Origin: Dermacentor variabilis
Lineage: Eukaryota > Arthropoda > Arachnida > Ixodida > Ixodidae
DNA length: 64,000 nt
Direction of reading: 5' to 3'
Assembly: GCF_050947875.1 (NCBI RefSeq)
Contig: NC_134570.1
Coordinates: forward strand, 209,589,750 to 209,653,749
This document shows positions 40,435-52,639 of the stretch, in pieces (position 1 is the first letter of the stretch; each line of letters starts with the position of its first letter). Both the position numbers and the translations under genes were made by a program. Below the pieces are notes generated by a model that searched no databases, was not told where the DNA came from, and worked only from the letters and a program-made list of their open reading frames with translations.

Positions 40435-43250
40435 ATGAAGCTGAACCAAGAACTTTTACGCTCAATAAGAGACTGGGCGGCGGCGAACAACTTCCGTCTT
40501 GTCTGGCATGCGATCGGCAAAATTCGTATGCTGAAGGCCACTGGGGATCGAGCGACTGTTGTCAAGAAAGACACGCGGTTGATATGGTTGTCTTACCCCC
40601 CTCCCCCCAGTTTTCTGAAAAAGCCACGAAATTCGTCTATATCTTTCATTACTCTCAACTGTCGCTCTGCAAAATCAAAAATAGATGAGCTAGACCTTTT
40701 ATTCACCGCGTAAGCTTCCCCTATTCTGTGATTATATCGAAAAAAACCTAGTATGAAAAGGACTCGGAAATGTATGCGGCACCACCGTATGCTCATTTCT
40801 TCGTTACGCGAAACAACAAAAAACGTGTATCTATCCTTAAGCGAAAAGGCATCGATTGCCACCTTGAAGAAAAGTACGCTTGTGTAACTGATGACTATGA
40901 AGCTGTAGCGGTCTGTGTAAATGAAAACATGTTTGTTGGCTTGAATAGGCCGCCCGCTGGCAGTTCTGATAATTTCTTTAGTATTTTTGAGCGCTTCTTA
41001 TGGTTTTCAACTGAACAGAATCTCAAACTTTATGTCGGAGGTGATCTTATTACTAATTTACTTCAACATGATTTCAAGCAAATGACTTTGTTATCGACTG
41101 TTAGTATGTATGGCTTTGATATTGTTCCGTCAAGCGCAACGAGAATAACGGACACATCATACACTTTGTTAAATTTATTCATAACGAATACCATGCTCGA
41201 AAAAACTACCGCTGGCACCATAGCCTATAATATCACTGATAACTTACCTGTTTTTCTAGTTTTAGACACTGTTTGCCGTAAAAAACAAAGCATTAACGCG
41301 TTTATCAAGATATTTCCGATGCAAACTTGACGCGATTTAAAGAAGCCCTGCAGGATGTTACATGGGAGTGCATAGATTAAATCAAAGGTTCAGATAAGGC
41401 ATATGACGAATTTTTAAATGTAGGGAAAAGTGCTTATCACGCAAGCTTCTCCACAAAAATTGCTCACCGGACACACAAAATAAGGAAACCTTGGTAAGCA
41501 AGGAGGTATACAATAAAATTAAAAGCAAAGAACAACTTTACGCTGCCTTCCTTAAAACCAACTACCTAAATGTGGCCTCATCTGGAAAAAAAATAAACAC
41601 TGTGCTCGGACGTAACGAAGAATGCTATGAAATTAAATCAATATGTTACGGTAACGATTATGTTTCTGGTTCTGCTTTAACCCAACCGTTCAACAATTGT
41701 TTCATTAGCCATTTCACAAGTAACGCAATACAACAACACAAACGCTCAAGAGGTGGCTTCCGCAACTATAAACCTTAAAAACAGTAGCGTTTGTCACGTA
41801 TACAACTTGCAATTAGGACCACTAACGTATGTAGTGCATGAGATAGCGCGTCCATTAATGCACATATTTAATCTTGTCCTCTCCAATTGTGTATTTCGAA
41901 GAAACATGCTGATTGAAAAAGTAACTTTAATTTTTAAAGGCGTTGACAGAAATGTATTCAAGAACAATAGACCCATATCAATTTAACCCATTTTTTCCAA
42001 AGCGATAGAAAAGGAATTGTGACACGTGACACGTGACAGTATATAAGATTGTCCAACTGCTTTTATAAGGAATAATTACTACTCAATTTTGAGCATGGAT
42101 TTCGTCATCATTGTTCGACGAAAACCGCGCTGCTAAAGCAAAACGAATTAATCTTAAGCTTTTCAGACTGTAATATAACACCAGCAGGATACGTAGATTT
42201 ATCGAAAGCATTTGATTCATTACAGCATGAAATTCTACTTGATAAATTGCAGTCATACGGTGTGGACGGCACTCTGTATGACCTAGCTTCTTATTTAAGG
42301 CATCGTAAGCAATACATATGAGTAGGAACTTCTTCTTCAGATATTAAATGCAGAAAGATAGGAGTACCTCCGTGCAGCATATTGAGCCACTTTTATTTTG
42401 TGGTTACGTTAACGACCTGCACACCTTTACCTTAAACCAACATGTAACACCAATTCGCTATGCTGATTATACTACATTATTAATCACCGGTAAAACAATT
42501 GACGAAATAAAAAAGATATCTGATGAAACAATGCCGCTGTTGCTAGAATGTACAAAGTGAAATTTCTTATTAATACCGCAAAAGCAAAGGCAATACTTTT
42601 CAGACCAAAATATAGGCTTGTAAGCTTTCCGTTCATTACACTTGGTAACAATGTGATTGAAATAGTAGAATGCATGAAAGTGGTGGGCGTATATTATTCA
42701 AGTACTTTAACTTGGGATGACCAGATCCATGAAACTCATAAAATGTTTTTGCAAAACTGGGGGTATGCTAAACAAATGTACACATATCATTCCTCAATGT
42801 ATAAAGCTACTACTATATAACTCGCTAGCCCTTTTTCAGTTATCCTACGCCCACCTAGTATGGGGCACAACAACAAAAACCAATCTACACCGACTGTTCC
42901 TAATTCAAAAGAATTTTATAAGAATGATTGCAAACGTCCCAAATGACTTTTACACGCAGCAACTCTTTAAACAATTTAAGCTTATAAATGTCTAATATTT
43001 TTATAATTATCGTTTACTCCAGACAGGCTGTTGGCCCACAAAAAAGACAACCCTTTTTACAGCGACACTTTAGAATTAAGAGAAAATATTAACGCATACC
43101 CTACGCGTCACCACAATATTTGGCACACACCTACTCCTCAAAACAACTATGCGAAACAATCAATTGCTTTTACTCTTCCAGCTCTGCTCGATAATCTTGC
43201 CAACAAATATGTAGATGTGTCACTGTTGTCCAAAAAAAACAATGCGAAAT
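40435..43250 (+). mobile_element. Decayed, 5'-truncated CR1-like LINE
   Basis: Starts inside ORF1 (NNFRLVWHAIGK), then an endonuclease start (SFITLNCRSAKSKIDELD), endonuclease pieces (CVNENMFVGLNRPP, YVGGDL), and RT pieces near 42190 (VDLSKAFDSLQHEILLDKL) and 42450 (IRYADYTTLL, with YADY in place of YADD). The thumb is at 42690 (VVGVYYSSTLTWDDQ) and the C-terminal tail at 43031-43252. Many frameshifts. It is related to, but distinct from, the LINE at 18150-25240. Confidence 0.75.
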
Positions 43251-43486
43251 AAGTTCCTGCGAACTATGAAGCATTTATTTTTCTATTTTCTTTATTTGGG
43301 GGCGCAATAATGTGTTGCTTTCCTTTGTAGTTTGCAAAATGCTTATGTTCCCTTGTGCAATCATTGTCCTTACATATGTGTAAAGCAGTCATTTTTATGA
43401 AAATTGTGTAATAGCTGCTGCTGCTGCAGTTAGCAGCAGCAACAGAGTAGTTTTGCTACTCTGTTGCAAAACAGCAGCAGCAGCAG
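43251..43486 (+). other. LINE 3' flank with CAG-rich hairpin
   Basis: T-rich 3' UTR-like sequence, then at 43412-43486 a CTG/CAG-rich segment. AACAGAGTAG and CTACTCTGTT form a 10-bp inverted repeat around TTTTG, flanked by GCAGCAGC runs on both sides. It may form a stable hairpin. Confidence 0.5.
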
Positions 43487-43638
43487 AACTACTCTGTCAA
43501 AAGATAAAACGACGCTCATCTTGCCACGCATAAAAGTGATTGCCTTTCTAAACCAAATTTTATCCGCTTTTCAGTCGTCAAACGGAGCGAGGACAAGTAA
43601 TCGAATAAATAATCGAAGCCGTGGTGAGCAGCCAGTTA
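43487..43638 (+). repeat. 152-bp inverted repeat, left arm
   Basis: Matches the reverse complement of 44980-45131 with only a few differences and no length change. Both arms encode the same run of codons with no stop, which may be chance. The arms are 1341 bp apart. A (CCG) run follows at 43648-43680. Confidence 0.8.
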
Positions 43639-44339
43639 AGTTGCCGCCGCCGCCGCCGCCGCAGCGGCGGCGACGGCATTGCGCTACCGGTTTCTACATT
43701 CCTAATAGAATGAACTGAATATATTATTTTGATACGCGGTTTATTTTTTGAGTCTGCTCATCATTTGTGAAAGAAATAATGAAACGTTGTTGCTCTGCGC
43801 AAGCATCTGCGGACAGATGCTAAAAACGAGGGCATTAGAGGAACCTTTCCTGCTAATGCGACAGTGAAGAATTTAGTGATAGCCTATGCAATTGCTGATG
43901 AGCTAAAACAGACCTGAGGTAATTGGTAGTAGTCAGCGATACTGTTGAACTTACCGTTATGTAAATTTGATTTAAGGCGACTTCGATGTGTATACCTTCA
44001 ATTTGCACAGCAGAAAGGCTGTGAACTGACAACCACGGCATAAAAAGATTTAATTTCGTGAATTATATATCTAAATCTGAAACACGAACGCAAATATCGC
44101 AATATGCGAACGAAAATACCAAATTGGGGGAAATTAAACAGCATCAGAAATGCAGGTAAAACTGCTACTACACAAGAATGCAGAAAGTATAACAGAACTA
44201 GGAAAGTGGTGCACGAACTCAACATTCGCAAGTAGGCTGGCACCTTATATTACGAAATACCCGTTCAGTATTGTCGCAGCGTGAAAGAAACATAAGCCAC
44301 ACAAAATACTTGCACGAATAATAAACCAGAAGAAAGGGG
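43639..44339. other. Sequence between inverted-repeat arms
   Basis: CCG-repeat, then AT-rich unassigned sequence. No transposase or RT motif was found that would make the 152-bp arms the ends of a known element. Confidence 0.4.
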
Positions 44340-44735
44340 GTTAACCGAGGGGCCCGATTTTTAGTAGTGATATCATAAGAAGCCAAGAAACACTGACACC
44401 AAGGGCAACATAGGGGAAATTACTTGTGCTGAATAAATGAAATAAATGAACGATAAATAATGGAAATGAAAGTGCGTGAAACGACAACTTGCCGCAGGTG
44501 GGGAACGATCCCACATCCTTCGCATTTCGCGTGCGATGCTCTACCAATTAAGCTGCAACGGCGCCTTTTCCCCATCCACTTTCTTGGGTATTGATGTTTC
44601 CTAGTAGTACGCTGTGAATGTCAGCCAGCGCCACCTCTCACAGACCTTGGCGGCGGATGTGGAACATCCTTTCGTCCGCAGGCGTCATGAGAACGTGATC
44701 TTTGCGAGTGATTGTGGGTCATTCACCACTAATAA
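44340..44735 (-). mobile_element. tRNA-derived SINE (Ruka-like)
   Basis: On the minus strand, tRNA-like A and B boxes (AGCTTAATTGGTAGAGCATC and GGATCGTTCCC, about 44497-44556) are followed by a body ending at ...GGGCCCCTCGGTTAA near 44341. A GC-rich part precedes the head (44580-44735). The arrangement matches what I recall of the tick SINE called Ruka. The 5' and 3' ends are approximate. Confidence 0.65.
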
Positions 44736-44979
44736 ATATAAGGCACCCGCTTAAATCAACTGCAGTGTTCATCGGCATGGTTGTTTGATTGAGTAGGTTA
44801 TTCATAGTGAAATTGCTTTCGCCCTAAAAACCACGCGCACAATGAGGAAAGGATAAAGAATGCACTACATTCGACTCGTTTGTTTGCGTTTGTTGAAAGT
44901 GCGCACCCACAGAACAGTGGGTGCGCGCTTTCAGGGTACAAGTCTTTGAGGGGATAAATTTTCTTCTATAATCAATACC

Positions 44980-45131
44980 TAACTGGCTGCTCACCACGGC
45001 TTCGATTATTTATTCGATTACTTGTCCTCGCTCCGTTTGACGACTGAAAAGCGGATTCAATTTGGTTTAGAAAGGCAATCACTTTAATGCGTGGCAAGAT
45101 GAGCGTCGTTTTGTCTTTTGACATAGTAGTT
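44980..45131 (-). repeat. 152-bp inverted repeat, right arm
   Basis: Reverse complement of 43487-43638 at about 95 percent. Outside flanks do not form an obvious target duplication, so these could be two copies of one short repeat in opposite orientation. Confidence 0.8.
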
Positions 45132-45418
45132 TTGATCTTCTGGACATTACTTAAGGCGCCGCCATGCATGGTCGAGGAACCAATTTCTAAAATACAGGCA
45201 GATCAGATGTATCGCCTTCGGTAAATTGTTTCACGTTCGTGGATCACGCCGAGTCACTCTTACCGAAGCTATGTTAAGCCGGTGTGCTTTGTACACAAAC
45301 ACATCAACATTATGCTCGGACAAGGCTCACTCAGGCCCATACTAACACCCCTAGGACACATTTTAGCTCACCCGAACCCACATTTATAGGTTGTTCGGAC
45401 TATGAGTCGGCTCATGGG

Positions 45419-45654
45419 AAAAAAAATGAAATTATGGGGTTTTACGTGCCAAAACCACTTTCTAATTATGAGGCACGCCGTAGTGCAGGGCTCCGGAAAT
45501 TTTGACCACCTGGGGTTCTTTAACGTGCACCTAAATCTAAGTACACGGGTGTTCTCGCCTCCATCGAAATGCGGCCGACGTGGCCGGGATTCGATCCCGC
45601 GACCTCGTTCTCAGCAGCCCAACACCATAACCACTGAGCAACCACAGCGGGCAA
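45419..45654 (-). mobile_element. tRNA-derived SINE with 10-bp duplication
   Basis: Minus-strand SINE of the same family as 47438-47673. The head is GTGGTTGCTCAGTGGTTATGG with B box GGATCGAATCCC, followed by the body CCCCAGGTGGTCAAAATTTC and TTTTGGCACGTAAAACCCCA. GGCTCATGGG flanks it at 45409-45418 and 45655-45664. Confidence 0.85.
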
Positions 45655-45664
45655 GGCTCATGGG

Positions 45665-47423
45665 CGAGTTTGCCGACGTAAGATTTAGGCAATATAAAGC
45701 AATCCTAACAAGTAATAAACATTTAGCTGTGATTTTGAATTTCGCTCCAACATTGACAAACCGGCCAATTCCGCTTACGAGGAGGCCAGGTATTGTAGAA
45801 AACAGAGAAATCAAAACTATGCGGATCCCCACACCGTGAAAATTGAAGCGTTACTTTCATGTGGCTGTTTGAGCTTGTTAACGGTCATTCACGGTGGCGC
45901 TTACAGCGAATGTTGAACTTTTTCAGTGCTCTATGAAGTACTAGGGTGACGAGGTAATGGTTAACAATATCTTGAGTGGATCATTTATGTTTGTCTTCGT
46001 TGAGCATGCAGTGCTGCGCCTACCGTGTGGTATCTTCAATTTCCAGTTTTCCGGTTTGTTTCTATGAAGCACGATTTCGCAATACCCAGACCAAGAATCG
46101 ATGTTGGGATAACTGTGTCATTGTGGAATCTATACAGCGCATCTAGCATAATTTGCCCAGCTTACAGAGAGACGTTTCCGCAGTATAAAATTAACATGCG
46201 AAAGATCGACCAAGGCCCCCTCTGACGTTGACACGGATGCTGGGTCACAGCCCTTGTCCATCCAAACAGCGCAAAGCGCTTGAACTTCTTGACTTTATCT
46301 TTAGAGAAAATTGGTTTGCTGTCTGAACTATGACTCATGCACGTCGTCTTATCCATTCTGTGATTTCATTCTATTTTGCATTTATCGTTTACCTTCGGCG
46401 CACCGAACACATTACTGCTTATAACATCATACGACCAGCATTTTTTCCCTTTTCTTCTGCCCAGCTTCTTGAAGGCCTCTATTCTTCCTCATTCGATTCC
46501 TTGCAGAGTAGCATGTAGGAGAAAATACACTTGCTAAGCATTCTGTATTTATAATAGAGCGCTTTCTGTCTCTCTCTTTCTCCAGTTTGTCAGCAGTTGT
46601 TGACAATTATCTGTCCTAGTAGTGGGTCCTTAATTGTAGGGCCCACAAACGGGGCAAGCTTTCAGACGTCGCATTATTCCTCTCCGGCACACCTTTCATG
46701 TATGCCAGCTGCCAAGAACTAACACTGCGCTTTTATTCACTGGTTTTGTGATCGCGTTGGCTCTAGGTTGTTCTCTGCCAACTTTTCCTACCATCTCTCT
46801 ACCGTTTTGTCTAAGCTATTTTTGGTCTGTTGGCCACGCTTAAAAAAGGAAGGCGTGGCAGCTTACGCACTGCTTTCGCGGAGGACTCCCGCGCAATTAG
46901 AGCAGTCCAGAGTACATTGTGGCGAAGCATAAATATCTCTCGTTGGAAAGCTCTCATAGACCGCAAACGAGGAATCATTTCAGATGTCCAATTGTGAATG
47001 CATACCAAGTGGCTTGTAAAAGCAGAGGTTGTTTTTTTTTATGTGCAGTGCTGCGTTTTTGTGGCACAGGCTCATTATCGTCTATTCAGTAAGGCACAAT
47101 TTGCTCAGCTACAGATGTAATCAATCTAATGAGTTCCAAGACCTGGAAGCAAATTTTGGGTGCAAGGCCACATCTGTTTCAACTTAAGATGGTCGGCTTT
47201 CGAGTGCGTTTTTGCGAAGGTAAATATAGCACTTAGTACACTTCGTGACAGAAAAATGGTATTTTTGTTTTCACACGTTGAATAGCTTCATTAGAGTGAT
47301 CACCTTAAACATGCCCATCTGCACATTGTTTGCGCTTTTAGGAACAATTTGGAGGCAAATCGGCTGTTACACATAATATGGGGAGTCAGAGCGCACGACG
47401 TACAGCGCTCAAAGAGTAGCCCA
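45665..47423. other. No gene recognised
   Basis: Only short frames. The 145-codon plus frame at 45402-45839 is mostly antisense SINE. A minus frame at 46811-47008 has no motif I know. Confidence 0.45.
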
Positions 47424-47437
47424 ATGTACATCTGTAA

Positions 47438-47673
47438 CCCGCCGTGGTTGCTCAGTGGCTATGGTGTTGGGCTGCTGAGCACGAGGTCGCGGGATCGAAT
47501 CCCGGCCACGGCGGCCGCATTTCGATGGGGGTGAAATGCGAAAACACCCGTGTGCTTAGATTTAGGTACACGTTAAAGAACCCCAGGTGGACAAAATTTC
47601 CGGAGTCCTTCGCTACGGAGTGCCTCATAATCAGAAAGTTGTTTTGGCACGTAAAACCCCAAATATTATTATT
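47438..47673 (+). mobile_element. tRNA-derived SINE with 14-bp duplication
   Basis: The plus strand begins with a tRNA-like head (GTGGTTGCTCAGTGGCTATGG, B box GGATCGAATCCCGG) and ends ACGTAAAACCCC followed by (ATT)n. The target duplication ATGTACATCTGTAA is at 47424-47437 and 47674-47687. Length 236 bp. Perfect flanks point to a fairly recent insertion. Confidence 0.9.
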
Positions 47674-47689
47674 ATGTACATCTGTAATT

Positions 47690-49863
47690 ACAAATGTCGG
47701 CAAGCGCGAGCAGCATGAGTTCAAGATTTAGAGCAGAAGCACGCAGGTTCAAATAAATTTGCTACAAAAAGGACTTCTTATTTTCAGCTTAGAGCGGTCT
47801 GATGCCACCCGGCTAAGTCGCGATGAATAATACTAAACCATGGCTGTCACGCACACTGTCACGTTATATACAAAAAAAACTCAGGCGAGTGCGATAGGAC
47901 CTATTTAGTCGCGATGATAAAGTGAATGTTTTCCTGCACCAAGTTCACAAACGTCATCGTGCGGATGTAAAAATGAAAAGGGAAAGCATGAAGGCGTCTT
48001 CATTCCCATGTTTCATGATACAAAAATTATCTTCAGACACGGAAACCACCTCATGTCTGTAGTTTTTGTGGTATGCCATGTCGCCGTATAGAAAGCAGGG
48101 CCTTCTAAGCTGTGTCCCAGCGCAGATGTTTTCCTACTTTCTAATTTACATCATTTACATGAGTGTACTTGTTAGTAGTATTTTATCAAACCAAATAAAA
48201 TCATGAATGAAAAACTTTGCATCAGCAATTTTTTCGCAACGCTGTATGACAAAGTCACGTTTGCAGATAACTAGTCATACTGCTACCAGTGGTCTTGTGA
48301 TCGAAGGCTAGAGCATTACCGCCACTTTAGCTTTTGCAGGATACATTGTGAACACAATATATGCTCTCATAGTGTTTATAAGCTTTCCTGTGTGATTGAC
48401 GGTTCATATCTTTGCGTTTTCCATGAAAAAGAGTTGAGAGTGAGAGCCAGGGTCGCTGCTTCCTATCGGTCTTGGTACTTTATTGCGCCGTAATTGTCAT
48501 GATCAACATCAACCAGTTTATGCACTTGTTGTCTTTGCACATAAAAAATCGTGGCGGCTTAACGTGTCGCGTATGTGAATATCTGTTATAATTTTGTGCG
48601 AAACTTAGTGCACTAATCGTGCATTTAATTTTTATCTTATTAACTTCTATGAACTCAGTATTATCTTTCTAATCTGCTTGCAGTCTGTGTGAGAGTCATA
48701 GCGATGGATTTCTTGCCGCTCAATGACCATTCGAATGAAATACGTAATGGCGAGAAATGGAAGTGAATGACGATGTGAATGAAATGCATAGGCACAGGAG
48801 AATGATGATTGGTGGCAGGCTCGCTTCACGACGTCAGTCTCGCAGCTCAGCCTTCAGAAGGCTGTCAGACAGTTGTTATTGCGGTTCTCAGCACCAGGTA
48901 AAACACCACCCACCATCGCACGGCTCTAAACAGCTCAACGCGCACCAAGACGCACGCAACTACGTCGTGAGCCTAACTTCTTTCATCTTGTTCTTCACGT
49001 GCGCACACAGTTCTCCAATGCAGATCAAGACAACCGTACTGCTCTAGAGAATTTGTTTTTGAATCCAATTTTTTATTTATCTTTCCCTTGCTTTGCACCA
49101 GCATAGGATGGAAACGACATTAGTGCGTCACGCGATTTGGAGGGATATTCAGGTTATAGTTCCTAATAGGTGCTAGAAGTTTCTACTGAACAAGAAATGT
49201 GAAGGCCTAGTTATTGAGCGCAATGTTTTGCATTCGTTAAAGCGCCAGTAGATATTACAACGCGTGTAGATATCTAAAGTATGTAACGCTAAGTTGAAGA
49301 AAAAGTAATTTGTGCCCGAAGAAACATAAAGATCATTAAGTTATTTACCAAATGAAACGCACAGTTCCTCAAAGAACGAGGTGCCACAAATTAGTAAGCT
49401 AACCTTAAACGAGGATAACAATAGACAACGATGCAAATCGTGTGAACAACACCGTGCTTGCTGTCAGTGTGGTCGATTTGCAAAAAGGCGCGGTTGAGTG
49501 CCATGTGCTGGTGAGTTTTGATGCGACCAAACAGAAAGAAATTTATTTACAGAAAGGCAGAGAGGTCGGCCTAAGCTATAACTTGCTCTGGCCTGCTACT
49601 CTACACTGGGGAAAAGGTACGGGGAGGGAAAGGGCTGATGAATGATGATGGTATAAGGAATAGATGCATATATACAAATTCACAGGGTTGTGGCATTCTA
49701 AAGCCGTGCGTCCAGCCCAGCGTCTTGGAGAAAAGCTATAGCAGCTCTTGTTACCAGGGCTGCGCTAGCCTTTCGTTATACGAGTTATGGGCTTACCTTT
49801 TGTCAAAACTCCTACGGCAAGGAACAAACCGAAGTATCGCCAACGCATGCTCAGAAGTAAAAA
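47690..49863. other. No gene recognised
   Basis: Mixed AT-rich sequence. Frames up to 123 codons (49638-50009, plus) and 96 codons (48757-49047, plus) have no domain I know. The stretch 49632-49760 resembles antisense repeat sequence but could not be classified. Confidence 0.4.
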
Positions 49864-50049
49864 TTGCTCGTACCGTACAGAGAGGCTGCTTACCTCCGCG
49901 GAATCATGACGAATGCTCTGAGCTCTGTTGTCTATATACTATTGCAAAGAAGATCCGACCTTATGCTGAACTTTGTTACAAATCACTACGTCATTCCCAT
50001 GTTAGATGATCGGGAAATAGATCACTTACAATCTGAAGCAAAGCTTTGA
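49864..50049 (+). other. Unrecognised short ORF, possible exon or repeat fragment
   Basis: A 61-codon frame, ending in TGA, with amphipathic and acidic composition (YILLQRRSDLMLN, IPMLDDREIDHLQSEAKL). I do not recognise it. Its end lies in the first unit of the 109-bp tandem duplication. A host exon, a decayed transposon protein or chance are all possible. Confidence 0.25.
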
Positions 50050-50251
50050 AGGGCGCATGATATATTGAACTTGTTGAGCTGAAGCCCCTGCGTCAAAAGA
50101 TCAGTTATAAGGTTACTTGAGCTGCTTCAATGGAGATCAATGTGAAGCAAAGCTTTGAAGGGCGCATCATATATCGAACTTGTTGAGCTGAAGCCCCTGC
50201 GTCAAAAGATCAGTTTTAAGGTTGTTTGAACTGCTTGTATGGAGATCAGGG
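50034..50251. repeat. 109-bp tandem duplication
   Basis: Two adjacent units begin TGAAGCAAAGCTTTGAAGGG at 50034 and 50143 and agree at most positions (for example GATATATTGAAC against CATATATCGAAC). A simple recent duplication with no link to a known element. Confidence 0.8.
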
Positions 50252-50862
50252 TTCATGATCCTTACAGGCACTTCAAGCAAAAGATGGCTGGAATGACAGT
50301 AGTGCGGTTGAAATAGCTTCCAAATATAGATATCGAGCGAACGTACTTATTTTTTTCATTTTCACAGACACCAGTTACATATTTTCCGTTACCCAACCGT
50401 AGTTCATTATCGATGATTATTAGGCGCGAATAACTTTGGCTCATCTTCGCCCGACTGGGCAATGGTGTTCGTGACGCTAGTGCGGTTTCTTTCTCAGACA
50501 TCGCTGGCATGTCGCTTACTTCATAATTCGAATTCTGTTTATCACATTTATTGTCAAGTCCTAACTTTATTGAATTCATAATAAAGCGGGCAAGATAAAT
50601 TCTAAATAATAATTTTCCTCACATAATTTATAGCGAGAAGCATATTTTTCATGGTCAGTAAATAGATCACGAATGGCTAGCCGGTGTTATTTATTCATTT
50701 ATTCCCAGCAGGATCCCACGAAGGAAACACGTGAAGTACAACTAACGACCTCCACAGTGCAGTGAGTCTGCAAATAATGGCCATTATATGATGAAACGGT
50801 TGATTAGTATTGGACACTACCAAGCGCTATAAAAGAACCACCTATTACTCTACCACCCCTTT
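50252..50862. other. No gene recognised
   Basis: AT-rich with a 105-codon minus frame at 50262-50579 that has no domain I know. It runs up to the solo LTR. Confidence 0.45.
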
Positions 50863-50866
50863 ATAT

Positions 50867-51279
50867 TGTCACGTGGTGGTAATCTTGAAGAACACAGTAG
50901 CATTACTGTGAACGACAAAACTTTTATTGGGCGAACATGTGCCCACAAAACAGGCTACACTTATAGCACAACGATAGCGGCGAACACAGCCGGCGATCGT
51001 CGAAAATCTGATCAACGGGTCAAGCGCGTCGGCTTTTATACATCAATCGTCGAATGTTCCAGACTAATCGCTGGGACCCTCGCGCCTTCCACGAAGTTCT
51101 ACATTATTCGCGTCGGGCACACATGCAATCAGATTACACTAGGTTCGGTCACAGACACTGGATGGAACCACCGATAACATTCCAGAATCTTCTCACGCAT
51201 GCGAGCGCGTCTTGCGCTGTGCGATAATATTTGTTTGGCGGTGAAACGTGTCGCCCGATGAAGTCAAGAACACGTGTCA
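50867..51279 (-). repeat. Solo LTR of the element C family
   Basis: 413 bp matching 37829-38241 from TGTCAC to GTGTCA. It has no internal element sequence on either side. Flanks ATAT (50863-50866) and ATGT (51280-51283) look like a 4-bp duplication with one change. This is what recombination between two LTRs leaves behind. Confidence 0.85.
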
Positions 51280-51479
51280 ATGTGGCGCTTTTCTAGTGCA
51301 ACAGCAATTAGATAGGAAGATGGAAGGCTAAGAAATTTTTTTCATGTATCTTCCACGTTTCCTCAATTATGCTTTCTTGATAACTACTTTATCTAATGTA
51401 ATTAATTGTTATAATTAGTTATTTCTTTGTTTTATATAATATTGTCACCCAGCTTCTGACGCGAAATAAGTTTGCACGT

Positions 51480-52440
51480 ACTTGAGGGTGGCGCACGGCG
51501 TACTGCTTCAGCGTAACTCATTTCGGCGTGCGGTCGCTGCTGTGATGCCTCGTACTGTCCAGGAACATGGACGGCCTGTCCGACTTCGGCGCGCACCATT
51601 TCCGCAATGGAAAGTTGTCCCACAGGGGCAGTAGTCGTCTGCATCTTTTGCAGTTCCTCCTTGACGACAACCCTGATGAGTTCTCGCAAGGAGCCAACGT
51701 CGTTACCGAGGGTAACGGCAGAGAGCTCCCTTGAAATCACGGCATCGCGCTTGTTTTGCCTGGCCCGTTGTTGAAGGGCCTTTTCCATAGTAGTGGCTTC
51801 GTCATGGAACTCTGCAAGTGTCGTCGGCGGATTTCGAATGAGGCCAGCAAAGATTTCCTCTTTGACGCAGCGCATGAGGTGGCGCACCTTCTTTGTTTCA
51901 GTCATAAAAGGGTCCACACGTCTGAAAAGCCGATTTGTGTCGTCCACGTACACCGTCACTCGCTCATTCGGGCCTTGAATTCTTGCCTTCAACGCTAACT
52001 CCGCCCTTTCCTACCTGTCCGCCCTGTCGAAGGCATTGAGGAACTGCATACGACATTCTTCCCATGACGTCTCTGTCGCCTCGTGGTTCTCAAACCATGT
52101 TCTCGCGGAATCCTCAAGAGCGAAGTACACGTAGTGCAGCTTACGCTCGTGGTTCCAGTCGTTGAGGTTGGCAATCCGGTCAAAATGGTCAAGACAGTCG
52201 TCGGCGTCCTCTGAAGCACTTCCATGGAACAGATTCGGCGTCCGGATGTGATTGACGACAACGTGCGATGCTGCAGAAGTGGCTGGAGGTGGTTGGTTCG
52301 TCATTCTAGTTCGATCGGGTAGCAGACCGTGCTGTGGCTGGAGTCCCTGGAGACGTCGGCTGGCACGTACGTGCACAGGGGTAAGCTCGGCTGAACTACT
52401 CGCCGGGCTAGGGTCTGGGGTATGCTCCGGAGATCTTAAC
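51480..52440 (-). pseudogene. Element D gag remnant
   Basis: The first frame (52011 up to about 52440) has ASRRLQGLQPQHGLLPDRTRM and WFENHEATETSWEECRMQFL. The second (51432-51992) has TETKKVRHLMRCVKEEIFAGLI and LRELIRVVVKEELQKM. These parallel element C gag (for example VKEELFAGM and IRVVVREELQKL). A frameshift near 52000 and loss of everything after the NC linker make it a fragment. The last codons of the second frame run into the inverted LTR piece. Confidence 0.8.
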
Positions 52441-52470
52441 ATCGACCGCACCCCGCACCTCCACCAGAAA

Positions 52471-52635
52471 TGTAACTCAGCTATTACAACTAAAAGAGTT
52501 TGGCAAAATACAGATTGGCAAAAAACGTCTGCCTTTAGCGATGGCTGGTCCTCGGAGAGCCAGCGTGCAACCACGAACTTCGTCGTTCCCGCCTTAAGAG
52601 TCCTGTGTCAACACGTGCAAACTTATTTCGCGTCA
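52471..52635 (-). repeat. Element D LTR, 165 bp
   Basis: Plus strand TGTAACTCAG...TTTCGCGTCA, bounded inside by the primer-like site and outside by ATAT. It is the only LTR of this insertion. Its outer 23 bases recur inverted at 51457-51479. Confidence 0.65.
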
Positions 52636-52639
52636 ATAT

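Larger units (their letters stand above)
51443..52635 (-). mobile_element. Element D: one-LTR gag fragment ending in an inverted LTR terminus
   Basis: A 1193-bp insertion flanked by ATAT (51439-51442 and 52636-52639). In element sense it has a 165-bp LTR (52635-52471), a primer-like site TTTCTGGTGGAGGTGC, gag in two frames, and then, in place of pol and a second LTR, a 23-bp inverted copy of the first 23 LTR bases (51457-51479) plus 14 more bases. The gag is related to that of element C. Confidence 0.7.

Noticed and set aside
44495..44560. Functional tRNA gene on the minus strand
   Set aside because: It has A and B boxes but sits inside a SINE with a body and tail, and the acceptor stem does not close cleanly.
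45402..45839. 145-codon plus-strand frame as a gene
   Set aside because: Most of it is the antisense of a tRNA-derived SINE with a 10-bp target duplication.
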